NCBI GenBank assembly: GCA_015698045.1
Contig: BLAL01000193.1
Location: 1-64,000, forward strand
DNA length: 64,000 nucleotides
Origin: Rhizophagus clarus
Lineage: Eukaryota; Glomeromycota; Glomeromycetes; Glomerales; Glomeraceae
Direction: 5' to 3'
Shown: positions 36,106 through 44,848 of the stretch, piece after piece
Layout: every line of letters begins with the position of its first letter
Numbering within the stretch: the stretch's first letter is position 1
Position numbers and translations under genes: made by a program
Notes under the pieces: generated by a model
The model's input: the letters and a program-made list of their open reading frames with translations, nothing else
Told to the model about the DNA's origin: nothing
Database searches by the model: none

Positions 36106-37941
36106 ATGTTATCAAGACTAGTTCGTCATTTACCAAATAGGCCAGATATCATAGAAGTTAAGTATAGTGGCCATTCGTTCTCTAGAGAAGGGATAGCAAA
36201 TCTCGATCAAAAACTTAAAGCCCGATATCCAGGCAAACAGTTTCAAATCCTACTTCCTTATGAGAACTGGAAGCCTGGTCAATGGACTACAAATGGAGAA
36301 GATGCAAACCTTTTCTCTCTACTTGATCACTATGATGCGAGTCAATTACCACCTGATGGTCATAATATGGGTGATCCAGAGCGATTTGATAACTTTATCA
36401 TTTATATGAGGGATTCACCGGCAGTATCAGGTGGATGTGGCGATACAAATGACTGCCTTTATCAGTGCTTAAAAGTGGTATATGGTACTTATTCAAGTAT
36501 GTCTCAAGCCATTGAAAAGCCTGAGTACATTAAGAATATCCTGAACCTTACACGAGATGATCCTATTCCAATTGTCTGTATTGAAAAAATAGAACGATTA
36601 GCTCGAAGTATTACTATCAATGTAGTAGGTGATCATACTTATATTTCTAAGAGTCCAGCACAAAGAAGAATAACCCTTACTCTCACTAATGGACATTATT
36701 CCCTCGCTCTTAATCCAGATAGAAAACATCCCAGCTTTGAATGTAAAAGGCCAAAAAAGCCTATAACTTATCGGGAGAATGAAGTAAATGATATAGTTGA
36801 AATGGTTAACAAGTCTATTACCATCCAGCAATTTCAAAAACTTAAGTTTAGCAAAAACTACTCCTTCATTCTAGCTAAACGTCAAGAATCATTGGAAAAG
36901 GCATATATCAGAATTAATGCTGAACGAGATGCCTTTTTACAGGAGACGAAAAAGCTAGGCATCCCAATTGATATATCATTACTTGATTGGAACATAAAGA
37001 GAACGGCTCTTTGGCTATTCGAAAAATTAAGTGTAGGTATTCCTGCTAATGAACCCCTTGACGCACTTGAGGCACAATGGATAAGTAAAGCAATGATGGG
37101 AGGGATTATCTGGGCACAAAATAACTGGGAAGGATATGGAAGGAGTTATGATGATACAAGTCTTTATCCTAGTATTCAGCAGTCAGCTTTAAACTTTCCT
37201 ATCGGTAAAGGTAAGTTTCAGATTTTAAAAGACTTTACTAACCATCGAGGATATAGCCATTTTGGAATATTTCGTGCAAGTATTGAAAAAAAGGATACTC
37301 CGCTATTTCGATATAATTACCATAATGTATATACTCATATTGATCTTACACGTGCCAAAGCTCTTGGCCTTCAAGTTACATTAATTCAGGATGGAGCTTC
37401 TAATGCTCTTATTTATGAAAAAAAAACTCGAATTTGAGGCAGTGTAATCTTTGGAGAGTATGTAGACTTTCTCTTTAAAATTAAGAATCAAGGTGGTATA
37501 GCTGGCCAAGTAGCTAAAAGAATTCTTAATACACTATGGGGTGCACTTTGCCAAAGAAAGAAAACATACAAGACTCTTACAACATCGAGTAAGTCTTTTG
37601 ACTTTCCAGATGGTGAGGTATTAGACTCGATTGTACCAATAGGAGAAGAGCAGTGGAGATTCCAGTTTACGAATCCAGGTAATCCCTTTAAAGGTGAATA
37701 CCCTAGAATTGCTCCATTCCTTCTAGCACATGGTTAAAAGTTTATTTCTGAAATGGTACAACCCTATGTGGATAAAGTCAGACGTATTCATACTGATGGG
37801 TTCATTCTAGAAGAAGACGTTAACTCTTCTCCTCTTATAGCCTGTGCTAAAGATGCATTTAAGACTCTAAAAGCTCTAAAATTTGAAAAAGAAGGAGAGT
37901 GTCATGTAAAAAATGCCAACCAAGTGGTATGGACCGTATAA
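36106..37941 (+). pseudogene. family B DNA polymerase, interrupted by two stops
   Basis: One frame of about 612 codons broken by TGA at 37,435-37,437 and TAA at 37,735-37,737. Motif A is YDDTSLYPS (about 348-356), motif B AKRILNTLWGALCQ (about 473-486), motif C HTDGF (about 562-566) with one of the two usual acidic residues in a DxD context changed (TDG rather than DTD). This matches protein-primed PolB of Polintons and linear plasmids, but the N-terminal exonuclease domain is not evident and the chain is short. Residues about 105-200 instead contain GCGDTNDCLYQCL and NGHYSLAL, spacing like an OTU-type cysteine protease. If the stops are real the product is truncated just before motif B. The second ORF of the broken gene is 37,753-37,941. 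Confidence 0.88.
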
Positions 37942-37947
37942 TTAAAT
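37937..37947 (+). promoter_or_regulatory. element motif upstream of 144-residue ORF
   Basis: TATAATTAAATA overlaps the polymerase stop codon, about 30 bp before the next ATG. Confidence 0.35.
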
Positions 37948-37977
37948 ATTTTTTTCCTTAGATGTAGAAGTACAAAG

Positions 37978-38412
37978 ATGGAACACGACGACTCATTCCC
38001 ATTCACAAACAAGCATCCTAGTTTTATCAAGCCAGAAATGTATCTGGCCGAAATTATAAAAGCTTTAAAAGGTGTCATATTGGCAGGTTTACAAGATGGA
38101 TATGGTAAAGAAAGCTATCTTATAAAGAATCACGTAAACTATATTAAGAAAATAGAATCTGCCAACAATCCAGAAGGCTATATTCGTTATACAGCTAAGA
38201 AATTATTGCCAAATGAAGAATCGTATTATGAGAAGACTGCAAAGATTCGAGCAAAGTATCAAAATAATCCAGATCTTGCTTTTAGAATTATAAAGGTCTA
38301 TGATTTATATAAACATATTCCTAAAGAAACTAAAGAAGCACCACCTAGACGTAAACTTACTGAAGATGAAGCTGAGGACGTCTTAGATAAACTTCTTGGT
38401 AATAAGCTATAA
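37978..38412 (+). CDS. hypothetical protein, 144 residues
   Basis: Intact ORF following the polymerase by 36 bp. Not recognised. Mixed charged and helical (YLAEIIKALKGVILAGLQDG, LTEDEAEDVLDKLLGNKL at the C-terminus), with a Pro/Lys stretch PKETKEAPPRRK. No cysteine cluster, signal peptide or membrane segment. Its place directly after helicase and polymerase suggests a replication or protein-priming accessory role, but no motif shows this. Confidence 0.6.
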   Translation: MEHDDSFPFTNKHPSFIKPEMYLAEIIKALKGVILAGLQDGYGKESYLIKNHVNYIKKIESANNPEGYIRYTAKKLLPNEESYYEKTAKIRAKYQNNPDLAFRIIKVYDLYKHIPKETKEAPPRRKLTEDEAEDVLDKLLGNKL

Positions 38413-38440
38413 ATTTATTATTAAAAATTTTGTGCAAAGA

Positions 38441-38690
38441 CTGATGACGAAGTAACTTTGTCACTAGGCATTATTCATTTTTTGCATAAAAGGCTGATGA
38501 CGAAGTAACTTTGTCACTAGGCATTATTCATTTTTTTGTGGAAAGGCTGATGACGAAGTAACTTTGTCACTAGGCATTATTCATTTTTTTGTGGAAAGGC
38601 TGATGACGAAGTAACTTTGTCACTAGGCATTATTAAAAATTTTGTGCAAAGGCTGATGACGAAGTAACTTTGTCACTAGAGATTTTTCAT
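38441..38690. repeat. five 53-bp units each with a hairpin
   Basis: Starts at 38,441, 38,494, 38,547, 38,600 and 38,653, exactly 53 bp apart. Each contains TGACGAAGTAACTTTGTCA, an 8-bp stem (one G-T pair) with a TAA loop, then CTAGGCATTATTCATTTTTT (changed in the last copy). Lies between two plus-strand genes. Confidence 0.92.
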
Positions 38691-38705
38691 TTTTAGAAAA
38701 AAATC

Positions 38706-38716
38706 GTAATTAAATA
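38706..38716 (+). promoter_or_regulatory. element motif upstream of adaptor-like gene
   Basis: GTAATTAAATA in the context AAAAAATC, followed by TATACTAAAGTAACAA as before the helicase; 30 bp before the ATG at 38,747. Confidence 0.5.
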
Positions 38717-38746
38717 TACCCTATACTAAAGTAACAATAAAAAAAG

Positions 38747-39331
38747 ATGAGTGCTAATAGATATACTACTAATCCATTGACCGGCAGAACAATTCGTGTT
38801 GGTAGTTCGACTTTCAATCAGCTAGTTTTAGAAGGATATGATTATCTTGATAGTGGATTGGTTTGAAGAGCAACTGCACCTCCACTTACTGACTCGAGAG
38901 AAAGTTATCTCAATATAGATACTGGACGTATGGTTCAATTTGGAACTAGAACGTATTATTATTTAATTCAAAGGGCTATGTATGAAATAATAGAAGATTA
39001 CTATCTTGTTCCTCCAAGATATGCAGAAATCGCACAGTCTAATCCATCTTTATTATATATTCAAGATACTGAGGTAAGACTTGGATACCTTGAAACTGCA
39101 TTTAATATAACCACCCATCGTGCTAGATGGGAACGATGTAATCCAAGTTATAGGCAAGGGGTTGAAGAAGCACTCCAATTTACTAGACAAAGAAGAAGAA
39201 AAGCACAACAAGAGAAACAATCAAGAAGGCTTGCCGAACTTAATATTGCCTTATGCAGGGAGTGCCAAATGCCTGTAAACCTTAACGAATTACCTGAAAG
39301 CGGTCTTTGTGAAGACTGTAGTAAAGAATAA
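38747..39331 (+). pseudogene. 2-cysteine-adaptor-like / zinc-ribbon protein, one in-frame stop
   Basis: The frame starts at ATG 38,747 and is broken by TGA at codon 40 (38,864-38,866); CGA-to-TGA would explain it. The N-terminus reads TNPLTGRTIRVGSSTFNQL, very like the NPxTGRxI core of the 2-cysteine adaptor domain seen in large DNA viruses and Polinton-like elements, although the flanking cysteines are absent. The C-terminus has a Lys/Arg/Gln-rich helix (RQRRRKAQQEKQSRRL) and a CREC...CEDC zinc ribbon. About 194 residues in all. The remaining downstream ORF is 38,930-39,331. Possibly a virion or assembly adaptor, by analogy only. Confidence 0.6.
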
Positions 39332-39343
39332 ATATAAAAACAG

Positions 39344-39354
39344 GTAATTAAATA
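39344..39354 (+). promoter_or_regulatory. element motif upstream of zinc-finger gene
   Basis: GTAATTAAATA, 33 bp before the ATG at 39,388. Confidence 0.4.
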
Positions 39355-39387
39355 ATTTCATTTTTTATGTAGATAATTCTGAAAAAA

Positions 39388-39948
39388 ATGGTTGAGCAAA
39401 TTAGAAAATACTGCCCAGTTTGTGGATTTGTATTGGCCAAGCCAAGAAGAGGCCTATCTACTATCGAATTCCGACGTACAGTACAAAGATGTGCCGATAT
39501 AGACAGCTTACATGAAAATATATATAAGCTAATCAAAATATATAGATCGGTCTCTCTAGATGATGAACTTACTTTTACCTTTACTCGAGACTATGAGGAA
39601 CAGTTAAATAGTATTGAACCAGATGTTGAATCGATCAAGATTTGGCTACTCAAACGAATTAATGAGCTAGATAGGGATGTAGGAGAAAAAGCTTTATATC
39701 GATTTTTATTTGATTTCTATGCAGTAGAGGGGATAAATGAGCCCTTTTCTGTATTTTATGATATGTATTGTACTGTAATAGATAATCCATTAAGCAAAAA
39801 CTGTGTTTCTCGTGCATTAAGAGCCTTTGGCCTAGTAACAAAAATGTCAAGAATAGTAGTAGATGGCAAGGAAAAAAGCACTATAACTATAAATGTGACT
39901 AGAGAAGAGTTACTTGACACCTTCAGGAAGAATGGAATAGACTATTAA
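39388..39948 (+). CDS. zinc-binding, winged-helix-like protein
   Basis: 186 residues, intact. Starts with a half zinc ribbon (YCPVCGF) followed by a basic stretch KPRRGLSTIEFRR. The C-terminal 60 residues (PLSKNCVSRALRAFGLVTKM, then a beta hairpin VDGKEKSTITINV) resemble the helix-turn-helix plus wing that follows D5-type helicase cores (inference from pattern). The middle is helical. Possible DNA-binding or replication accessory factor. Its end overlaps the end of the convergent ATPase gene by 26 bp. Confidence 0.55.
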   Translation: MVEQIRKYCPVCGFVLAKPRRGLSTIEFRRTVQRCADIDSLHENIYKLIKIYRSVSLDDELTFTFTRDYEEQLNSIEPDVESIKIWLLKRINELDRDVGEKALYRFLFDFYAVEGINEPFSVFYDMYCTVIDNPLSKNCVSRALRAFGLVTKMSRIVVDGKEKSTITINVTREELLDTFRKNGIDY

Positions 39949-41167
39949 TTCCCACTTGTAGGATAGATTTCTTCATTAAGCCATCATTGAATAGTTTTAG
40001 AAGTGCTTCAATACCTTCTATTATTTTTTCGTCACTTAGAGGACGCTCATTCAAAAGTTCTCTATATCGATCAAAAGGTGTTACTGATACTGGGGAATTA
40101 TTTCTAGTAACATATACATTCTTAACTTGGGACAGGAATTTCTTATACTCATCTCCAAGAGTACGATCATTTATTCCATAAGCTTCTCTAAAAACATATT
40201 TAGCCCAAATATCTGAATTTTTTGCCTTCGATAAGGCGTCTGGTATTAAGTAAAGTTTACGTTCCTTAGGAGAAGGAAAGTTTTGGGCAAATTCCTTTAA
40301 CAAATTATTCTTTTTAGCTTCAGCTATTGCCTTCTGCCCATAAGAAGTAAATCGACATCTTAGATTAATCTTAGATGAATCTGTGATGATTCTAGAATCG
40401 TTCTTGGATGATCTTAGATCAATCTTAGATGAACACGTGATCATTTTAGAAGCGTTATTTAAGGACGATTCCATAAAAGTTCTAAGACTAGTATCCCATC
40501 GAACTCTGATTGCTAAAGAGTCAGTTTTAGGGCGTCTTAAGTCAAATACTATGAATTCTTTGCTCAAAGTCAGCTCATCAATGATTGGGGCAAGAGAATC
40601 AGATTCATTAGTATATTGGCTAATGATGCGCTTTGTATCACTTAAACTACCATGCCCACCATGTAAAGAAATATAATTTACATTTTCTCGAATTGCTTTT
40701 GGGATGGCAAAGAATCTTTGGGCTATATAAATAGCCGAAATATTTCTATGTCGTCCATGGGTAAAGTATCCAGTTATTTTTTCTTGGATGTTTTTAGGGG
40801 CATCCATTAAATCCTCAAATATAACTACAGTAGCAATTTTGGGGTCAAAGTCTTCTACATCTGGCATTTGGTGATATGAAATCGCTCTAAAAGTAACGTC
40901 TTCATTATCATCAAAGAAATCCTTTACTATTTGCCATTTAGGTTCGTCTAAATACCTACAAATAAGGACTATTTCATCACAAAGAATATATCGATTTCCA
41001 TCCTCTTTAGCTTTTGCATCTCCCATTAGTAAATTAAGAAGCATAGTAGACTTTCCAGAACCTGAGCTACCAGCTACAGCAAGACGAAAATTCCATACTG
41101 GAGCATATTCATTTCCTTGCCTAGTATTACCGGTATACTCATCCAAATTGTACACATATAAGTCCAT
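39923..41167 (-). CDS. A32/FtsK-HerA-type genome-packaging ATPase
   Basis: 414 residues from the ATG at 41,167 (the frame stays open slightly upstream). Walker A is GSSGSGKS at 33-40, Walker B VVIFEDL at about 114-120, followed by FTHGRHRNISAIYIAQRFF at about 135-153, the arrangement of poxvirus A32-like and Polinton packaging ATPases, which pump DNA into capsids. The C-terminal 120 residues (FTSYGQKAIAEAKK ... PFDRYRELL) are a separate domain. A 10-residue-like repeat SKIDLRSSK / SKINLR links them. Intact, minus strand. A packaging motor implies, or implied, a particle, which matters because the only capsid-like gene seen is gag. Upstream is the MITE-disrupted ORF on the other strand, so both share a 40-bp intergenic region. 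Confidence 0.88.
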   Translation of the reverse strand: MDLYVYNLDEYTGNTRQGNEYAPVWNFRLAVAGSSGSGKSTMLLNLLMGDAKAKEDGNRYILCDEIVLICRYLDEPKWQIVKDFFDDNEDVTFRAISYHQMPDVEDFDPKIATVVIFEDLMDAPKNIQEKITGYFTHGRHRNISAIYIAQRFFAIPKAIRENVNYISLHGGHGSLSDTKRIISQYTNESDSLAPIIDELTLSKEFIVFDLRRPKTDSLAIRVRWDTSLRTFMESSLNNASKMITCSSKIDLRSSKNDSRIITDSSKINLRCRFTSYGQKAIAEAKKNNLLKEFAQNFPSPKERKLYLIPDALSKAKNSDIWAKYVFREAYGINDRTLGDEYKKFLSQVKNVYVTRNNSPVSVTPFDRYRELLNERPLSDEKIIEGIEALLKLFNDGLMKKSILQVGINSLFHSS

Positions 41168-41207
41168 TTTAAGCAATTAGTAGTATATAGTGTATAGTAT
41201 ATTCAAA

Positions 41208-42017
41208 ATGGCATATGGGGTCTTTGCAATAGAAAGGTACGAAACTCAAAAAAATTTTTAAATTTATTTTATATACTAATTATGTTTTTTATACTAAAAT
41301 AAGTGTAAATTTAATATTAATTAAATTTTTATTTTTTTTTGAGTTTCGTACCTTTCTATTGCAAAAACCCCATATGTTCCCACTGATCCTACAGGCGTTC
41401 CTCCAGCACATTTAGTAGCAATGGATATTAATCAGCTAATTAATGCACTTAAGAATGGCGCAGATGCCCTGCTGGTAAATGGTCGAATGACTGTTACACC
41501 AAATCTTATAAATATTAATCATGAGATTAAGCATATTATTGGATTGATTATAGATCATGGTATACAGGTTGAAGAAAGAGCAAGACAAACTAGGGAAGAG
41601 CTTGATACTTCGACTGGTTTATTAAGATTTTTGCAAGAAGTGACTAATGCTAGAGAACGCGAGATTCATGGTATTAGACAACGTCTTATTGCATGTTAAA
41701 ATGAGAGAAACGGATTGCAAAATGAGAGAAATCATCTGGTAAATGCAAATTGTGATCAAGCTAATCAATTATAAGATCAGCAAGTATGGCAAAGAAGAAT
41801 TAGGGATACTTTGCAACAAAGAAATAATAGATTAACACACCAACTTGCAATAGAACAACTTACATCTAGAAACTTGGGACGAATTCGTGATAGAATGCAA
41901 GCATAATTGGCTGTACTTAGAATTCAAGCGCAGTGGTTTCGAATTAGACAAGCAAATCCCATAGTCAACAATCCTCCTCCAGATAATCCCCCAGTAATAT
42001 GGCTACCGTTGCAATAG
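41208..42017 (+). pseudogene. coiled-coil ORF disrupted by a MITE and three stops
   Basis: Starts at ATG 41,208. After codon 2 a 157-bp MITE (41,216-41,372) is inserted; leaving it out, the frame continues with VPTDPTGVPPAHLVAMDINQ and reaches 41,699. TAA stops follow at 41,697, 41,772 and 41,904 approximately; each would be CAA with one C-to-T change and the frame remains protein-like between them (QVWQRRIRDTLQQRNNRL). It ends at TAG 42,015-42,017, overlapping the gag ATG by 19 bp. Predicted helical and Arg/Gln/Glu-rich, function unknown. Position just upstream of gag suggests translational coupling or a structural role. The longest surviving ORF is 41,421-41,699. Confidence 0.6.
41216..41372. 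mobile_element. 157-bp mariner-like MITE inside an ORF
   Basis: Terminal inverted repeats of about 42 bp: TGGGGTCTTTGCAATAGAAA at the left, complement of the right end TGGGGTTTTTGCAATAGAAA, both continuing GGTACGAAACTCAAAAA. TA flanks both sides (41,214-41,215 and 41,373-41,374). Removing it with one TA restores the reading frame. Confidence 0.85.
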
Positions 42018-43426
42018 GAATGCCAGTTTTTGCTGGAAATGATGACGATGATCTTGAGAGATTCTTTGAGTTATATAAGGGCTATATTCATAGTATTGGA
42101 ATTGATCCATCGGCTGTTGCAGGTAATCCAGCAGGTTGGGAGAAAGCTATGGGTATACTTCGTGCTTGCTTAACTGGTCTGGCCGCCAGATGGTATGATG
42201 CTAATATCCTAGAAAAGAGAGTTAGACTTAGAAATATTCTTCTTCGTCTTGCACATGATGATGAGCCAGCATTTAAGGCTTTGGCTGGTAATGCTGGTAA
42301 TTGTCCAGTAAATACATGGGTTGTAGGTTCTCCTGCAGAGGCTCATATAGCGCTAACTGGTGATGGTGGTGCAGGTAATAATGTTCCAGTCACTGATGCC
42401 TGGCCTGATTATGCTATAGAAGGAAATAGAGATATTTGGCTAAATCGTGCTGGTATGGAATTTACTAATGACCCTCTTAATTACAATGTTCTTGGTGGTG
42501 GTGGTGCTAGAGCTGGTGTAACAATTGCTGGTGAAGCAGGTGTCGGTCATCCGTATGTAATTCCAGCCCGTCCCTGTCATGTTCTAATTAAAATGCGTAA
42601 TGAATTTCCTACACAGCAGAATGCCAGACGTCAGTTAAGGTTTGGTAACCTTTTTCAGGAAAATATGCCTGTTCGAGATTTCTATGATAAAGTTAGAAGA
42701 AGTGCTGAACTATTAGGTTATGGTAATGATGTTTTAGTTAATCAGTTTCTAAGAGGTCTAAATGATGATTGTGCTATTGAGGCTGAAAGAATTGGTGCTG
42801 AACGAGATATAGAGGAATTAGTAGGTCTTCTTGAACGAGTTGAAAAAAGAAAGTCTGAATTACGTTTTGGTAGAGAAAGACGAGAAAATATACAGTATCA
42901 GAGGGATAGACAAATTATTCCAGAGCAATTGCCACCAGTTAGTCAGGAGCCAGTTATATTAAAACCAGTCCAACATCATGCAGTTACCCAAGGAGAAATG
43001 AGTCGATTATTACAACAACAGGCTGAAGGTTTTCAATCCCAAATTCGTCAATTACAGGAAAGTCTTAAGGCTCGAGATGTAAAGCCAGTTTATAGACCTA
43101 AACCTAAACCTAAGCCTCAATATCAGAATGATTGGGGATTTTATGGACAGGATCCATACCCTGATGAAGGTCCTAATCCGTTTGATGAAGACATGAATCC
43201 TGATGATTTACAACAGTTGTTTGATGCTGTACCAGGTAGACCTGCTCCTAGAAATACATTAGCACAAAGATTAGCTGGTAAAATTGCTAAAAGAATCGCA
43301 AAAGCTAGAGAAAGACGTGAAGATGATGAGTTAAATAGGGCAATGCGTGACCTTTCTTTGAATGATTATGATGATCCTATGGATACTTCCAATGCTATTC
43401 GAGGTGTACCTATAGAATTGGTTTAA
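41999..43426 (+). CDS. Ty3-type gag-like capsid protein
   Basis: 475 residues, intact. Residues about 10-70 (PVFAGNDDDDLERFFELYKG ... LTGLAARWYD) have the pattern of a retrotransposon gag N-terminal capsid domain; about 200-285 (LRFGNLFQENMPVRDFYDKV, VNQFLRGLNDDCAIEAERIG, IEELVGLLERVEKRKSELRF) that of the C-terminal capsid domain. Between them is an unusual Gly/Asn/Ala-rich stretch of about 110 residues. After residue 320 come a short coiled coil (MSRLLQQQAEGFQSQIRQLQ), a Lys-Pro run, an acidic segment and a basic tail (AGKIAKRIAKARERR); there is no CCHC knuckle. A protease ORF follows in the +1 frame. Expected to self-assemble into a shell. In a Polinton-like element a jelly-roll capsid would be expected instead. 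Confidence 0.8.
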   Translation: MATVAIGMPVFAGNDDDDLERFFELYKGYIHSIGIDPSAVAGNPAGWEKAMGILRACLTGLAARWYDANILEKRVRLRNILLRLAHDDEPAFKALAGNAGNCPVNTWVVGSPAEAHIALTGDGGAGNNVPVTDAWPDYAIEGNRDIWLNRAGMEFTNDPLNYNVLGGGGARAGVTIAGEAGVGHPYVIPARPCHVLIKMRNEFPTQQNARRQLRFGNLFQENMPVRDFYDKVRRSAELLGYGNDVLVNQFLRGLNDDCAIEAERIGAERDIEELVGLLERVEKRKSELRFGRERRENIQYQRDRQIIPEQLPPVSQEPVILKPVQHHAVTQGEMSRLLQQQAEGFQSQIRQLQESLKARDVKPVYRPKPKPKPQYQNDWGFYGQDPYPDEGPNPFDEDMNPDDLQQLFDAVPGRPAPRNTLAQRLAGKIAKRIAKARERREDDELNRAMRDLSLNDYDDPMDTSNAIRGVPIELV

Positions 43427-44150
43427 GGTGAATTATGCTCGTCCAAAAAAAAAGATAGTTTCAAATAAAGGTAAACTACCAGCAACTAAATCACCATCAG
43501 CATCTAAATCGACATCTAAATCCACTAAAATGGTAAAAATCCCTGCTATTAAGCCATCAACAAATTTTACTAAAACGGAGCTTTTAAATCTTCTAAAGCT
43601 TGCTGATATCAGAAAGATCATTCAGGAGATCGTCTATAAAATATTAGAAAATTATGATAGCGCCCCTCAAGAACAACCAGCAGTGCAGGAAGAGTATTTG
43701 GGTCCAATGGCTATGGATATTGATGTCGCTCGATTGGAAAATACTAAAGATCTTTTAGCTATAAATGGAAATGTAAATGGGGTAGATATTCAGTGTTTAG
43801 CCGATTCCTGTGCTAATGTTTTCTTTATCCAAGAAGAAGCATGTCACAAACTAAAACTAAAAGTTGATAAATCTATAAAGCATAGTATTACTGGTGCATC
43901 AGGGAATGGTGAGACACTTGGTATAGTAAAAAATGTATCGATAAACCTTTCACTACCACAGAGTGGTAGTTGTATCATTAAAGAAGATCTTGTAGTCCTA
44001 AAAGGGTATAAGCATAGAGAAATCGGTTTAAGCTGAGCGTGCCTTAAAAGGTATAATTATGATGTTCATGAATCTCGAAGTCATATTGCCCTTACCTGCA
44101 ATGATAAAGACTATTTTATTCCTATAATTCCAGATGCAAATAGGACATAA
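43416..44150 (+). pseudogene. retropepsin-like aspartic protease, interrupted
   Basis: The frame is +1 relative to gag and open from 43,416, overlapping the gag end by 11 bases. It has no ATG until codon for MVKIPAIKP (about 43,530), consistent with expression by frameshift. A basic Ser/Lys-rich start is followed by a linker with EYLGPMAMDIDVARL and then the protease domain: NGVDIQCLADSCANVFFIQE is the active-site strand, with DSC instead of the DSG/DTG of retropepsins, and ETLGIVKNVSINLSL the next conserved strands. A TGA at 44,034-44,036 (IGLS|ACLKRYNYDV) stops it early; the frame resumes to TAA 44,148-44,150 (HESRSHIALTC). The Gly-to-Cys change and the stop suggest loss of activity. Confidence 0.72.
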
Positions 44151-44164
44151 AAAAATATATAAAA

Positions 44165-44362
44165 TTAAATCCATTCAACGGATTCTAGATAAGGGTAATC
44201 TGGATCTTCATCAGAATCACTTGGGTCTTCCGAGTACTCTGATTGCCAGTTTGCAGGATCGTCTGGATCTTCATCTCCCCAGTAATCTGAATGCCAAACT
44301 ATATCTTCATCTGGACCATAGAATGTTGGAATTGCATAAGGGTCTAACCCATCAGCTAACAT
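44165..44362 (-). CDS. small acidic protein, 65 residues
   Basis: Asp/Glu/Pro/Trp-rich (GPDEDIVWHSDYWGDEDPDD, SEDPSDSDEDPDYPYLESVE). It follows the gene at 44,377-44,778 by 14 bp on the same strand, so probably co-transcribed. Not recognised; acidic mini-proteins of this sort can mimic DNA or act as chaperone tails, but nothing here decides that. Confidence 0.45.
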   Translation of the reverse strand: MLADGLDPYAIPTFYGPDEDIVWHSDYWGDEDPDDPANWQSEYSEDPSDSDEDPDYPYLESVEWI

Positions 44363-44376
44363 GTTAATATGATAAA

Positions 44377-44778
44377 TTATATAATCCTTTTCTGTATCTT
44401 TATATGCAAATCACCTTGTAATATAATTGTTTCTATTTCTACCTGATATGCAAAAGCTTTTCTTTTTTTATCGGTCAAATCCCTAAATTTTCTATCTATT
44501 GGTTCTATAAAAGCTCTATACTTACCTAAATATTTTTTAAAAGCACGTTCTAGTTCTTCATCACAATTTTTACAATCTATTACAGCTTTCCAGTAATCTT
44601 CTTCGGCAAGCCGATTAAGGTGATACATGATGATATGAGCAATTTCATGTATCTGAAATATATCTGTTCTCTTGAATGAAGCATTAACAATGTAACCGGT
44701 TTTCTTGATTGGGGTATTTAGCCAGTTTTCTACCGATTCTAGGGTTGCATCTAAGAATTTAGCAATGTTCGTGTACAT
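44377..44778 (-). CDS. small protein with HEIAH motif, possible zincin
   Basis: 133 residues from ATG at 44,778. Residues about 44-48 give HEIAH inside a helix (IHEIAHIIMYHLNRL), the HExxH signature of zinc metallopeptidases; a third metal ligand (Glu or His downstream) cannot be assigned with confidence. Short for a peptidase domain; SprT- or ImmA-like minimal folds are the closest idea. It is preceded by the element promoter motif and by a long upstream sequence shared with the helicase gene. Confidence 0.5.
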   Translation of the reverse strand: MYTNIAKFLDATLESVENWLNTPIKKTGYIVNASFKRTDIFQIHEIAHIIMYHLNRLAEEDYWKAVIDCKNCDEELERAFKKYLGKYRAFIEPIDRKFRDLTDKKRKAFAYQVEIETIILQGDLHIKIQKRII

Positions 44779-44837
44779 CTTTTAGTATATAATGAATATC
44801 AATTTATTTTTTTTTTTGGATACCTATATATCGACTA

Positions 44838-44848
44838 TGTTTAATTAT
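44838..44848 (-). promoter_or_regulatory. element motif upstream of HEIAH gene
   Basis: On the minus strand ATAATTAAACA is followed by TAGTCGATATATAGGTATCC, an A-run and TATACTAAAAG before the ATG: the same block as upstream of the helicase. Confidence 0.5.

Noticed and set aside
37435-37941. Alternative genetic code reading TAA/TGA as sense
   Set aside because: Helicase, ATPase, gag and all host-type genes use standard stops, and interrupted codons would need both Gln and Arg assignments; decay is simpler.
38441-38690. CRISPR-like array (regular 53-bp repeats)
   Set aside because: There are no unique spacers: the whole 53-bp unit is repeated, and the host is eukaryotic.
41999-44150. Independent Ty3 retrotransposon inserted in the element
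   Set aside because: No LTRs, primer-binding site, reverse transcriptase or RNase H around gag-protease; the nearby palindrome is a TA-flanked MITE. Not fully excluded.
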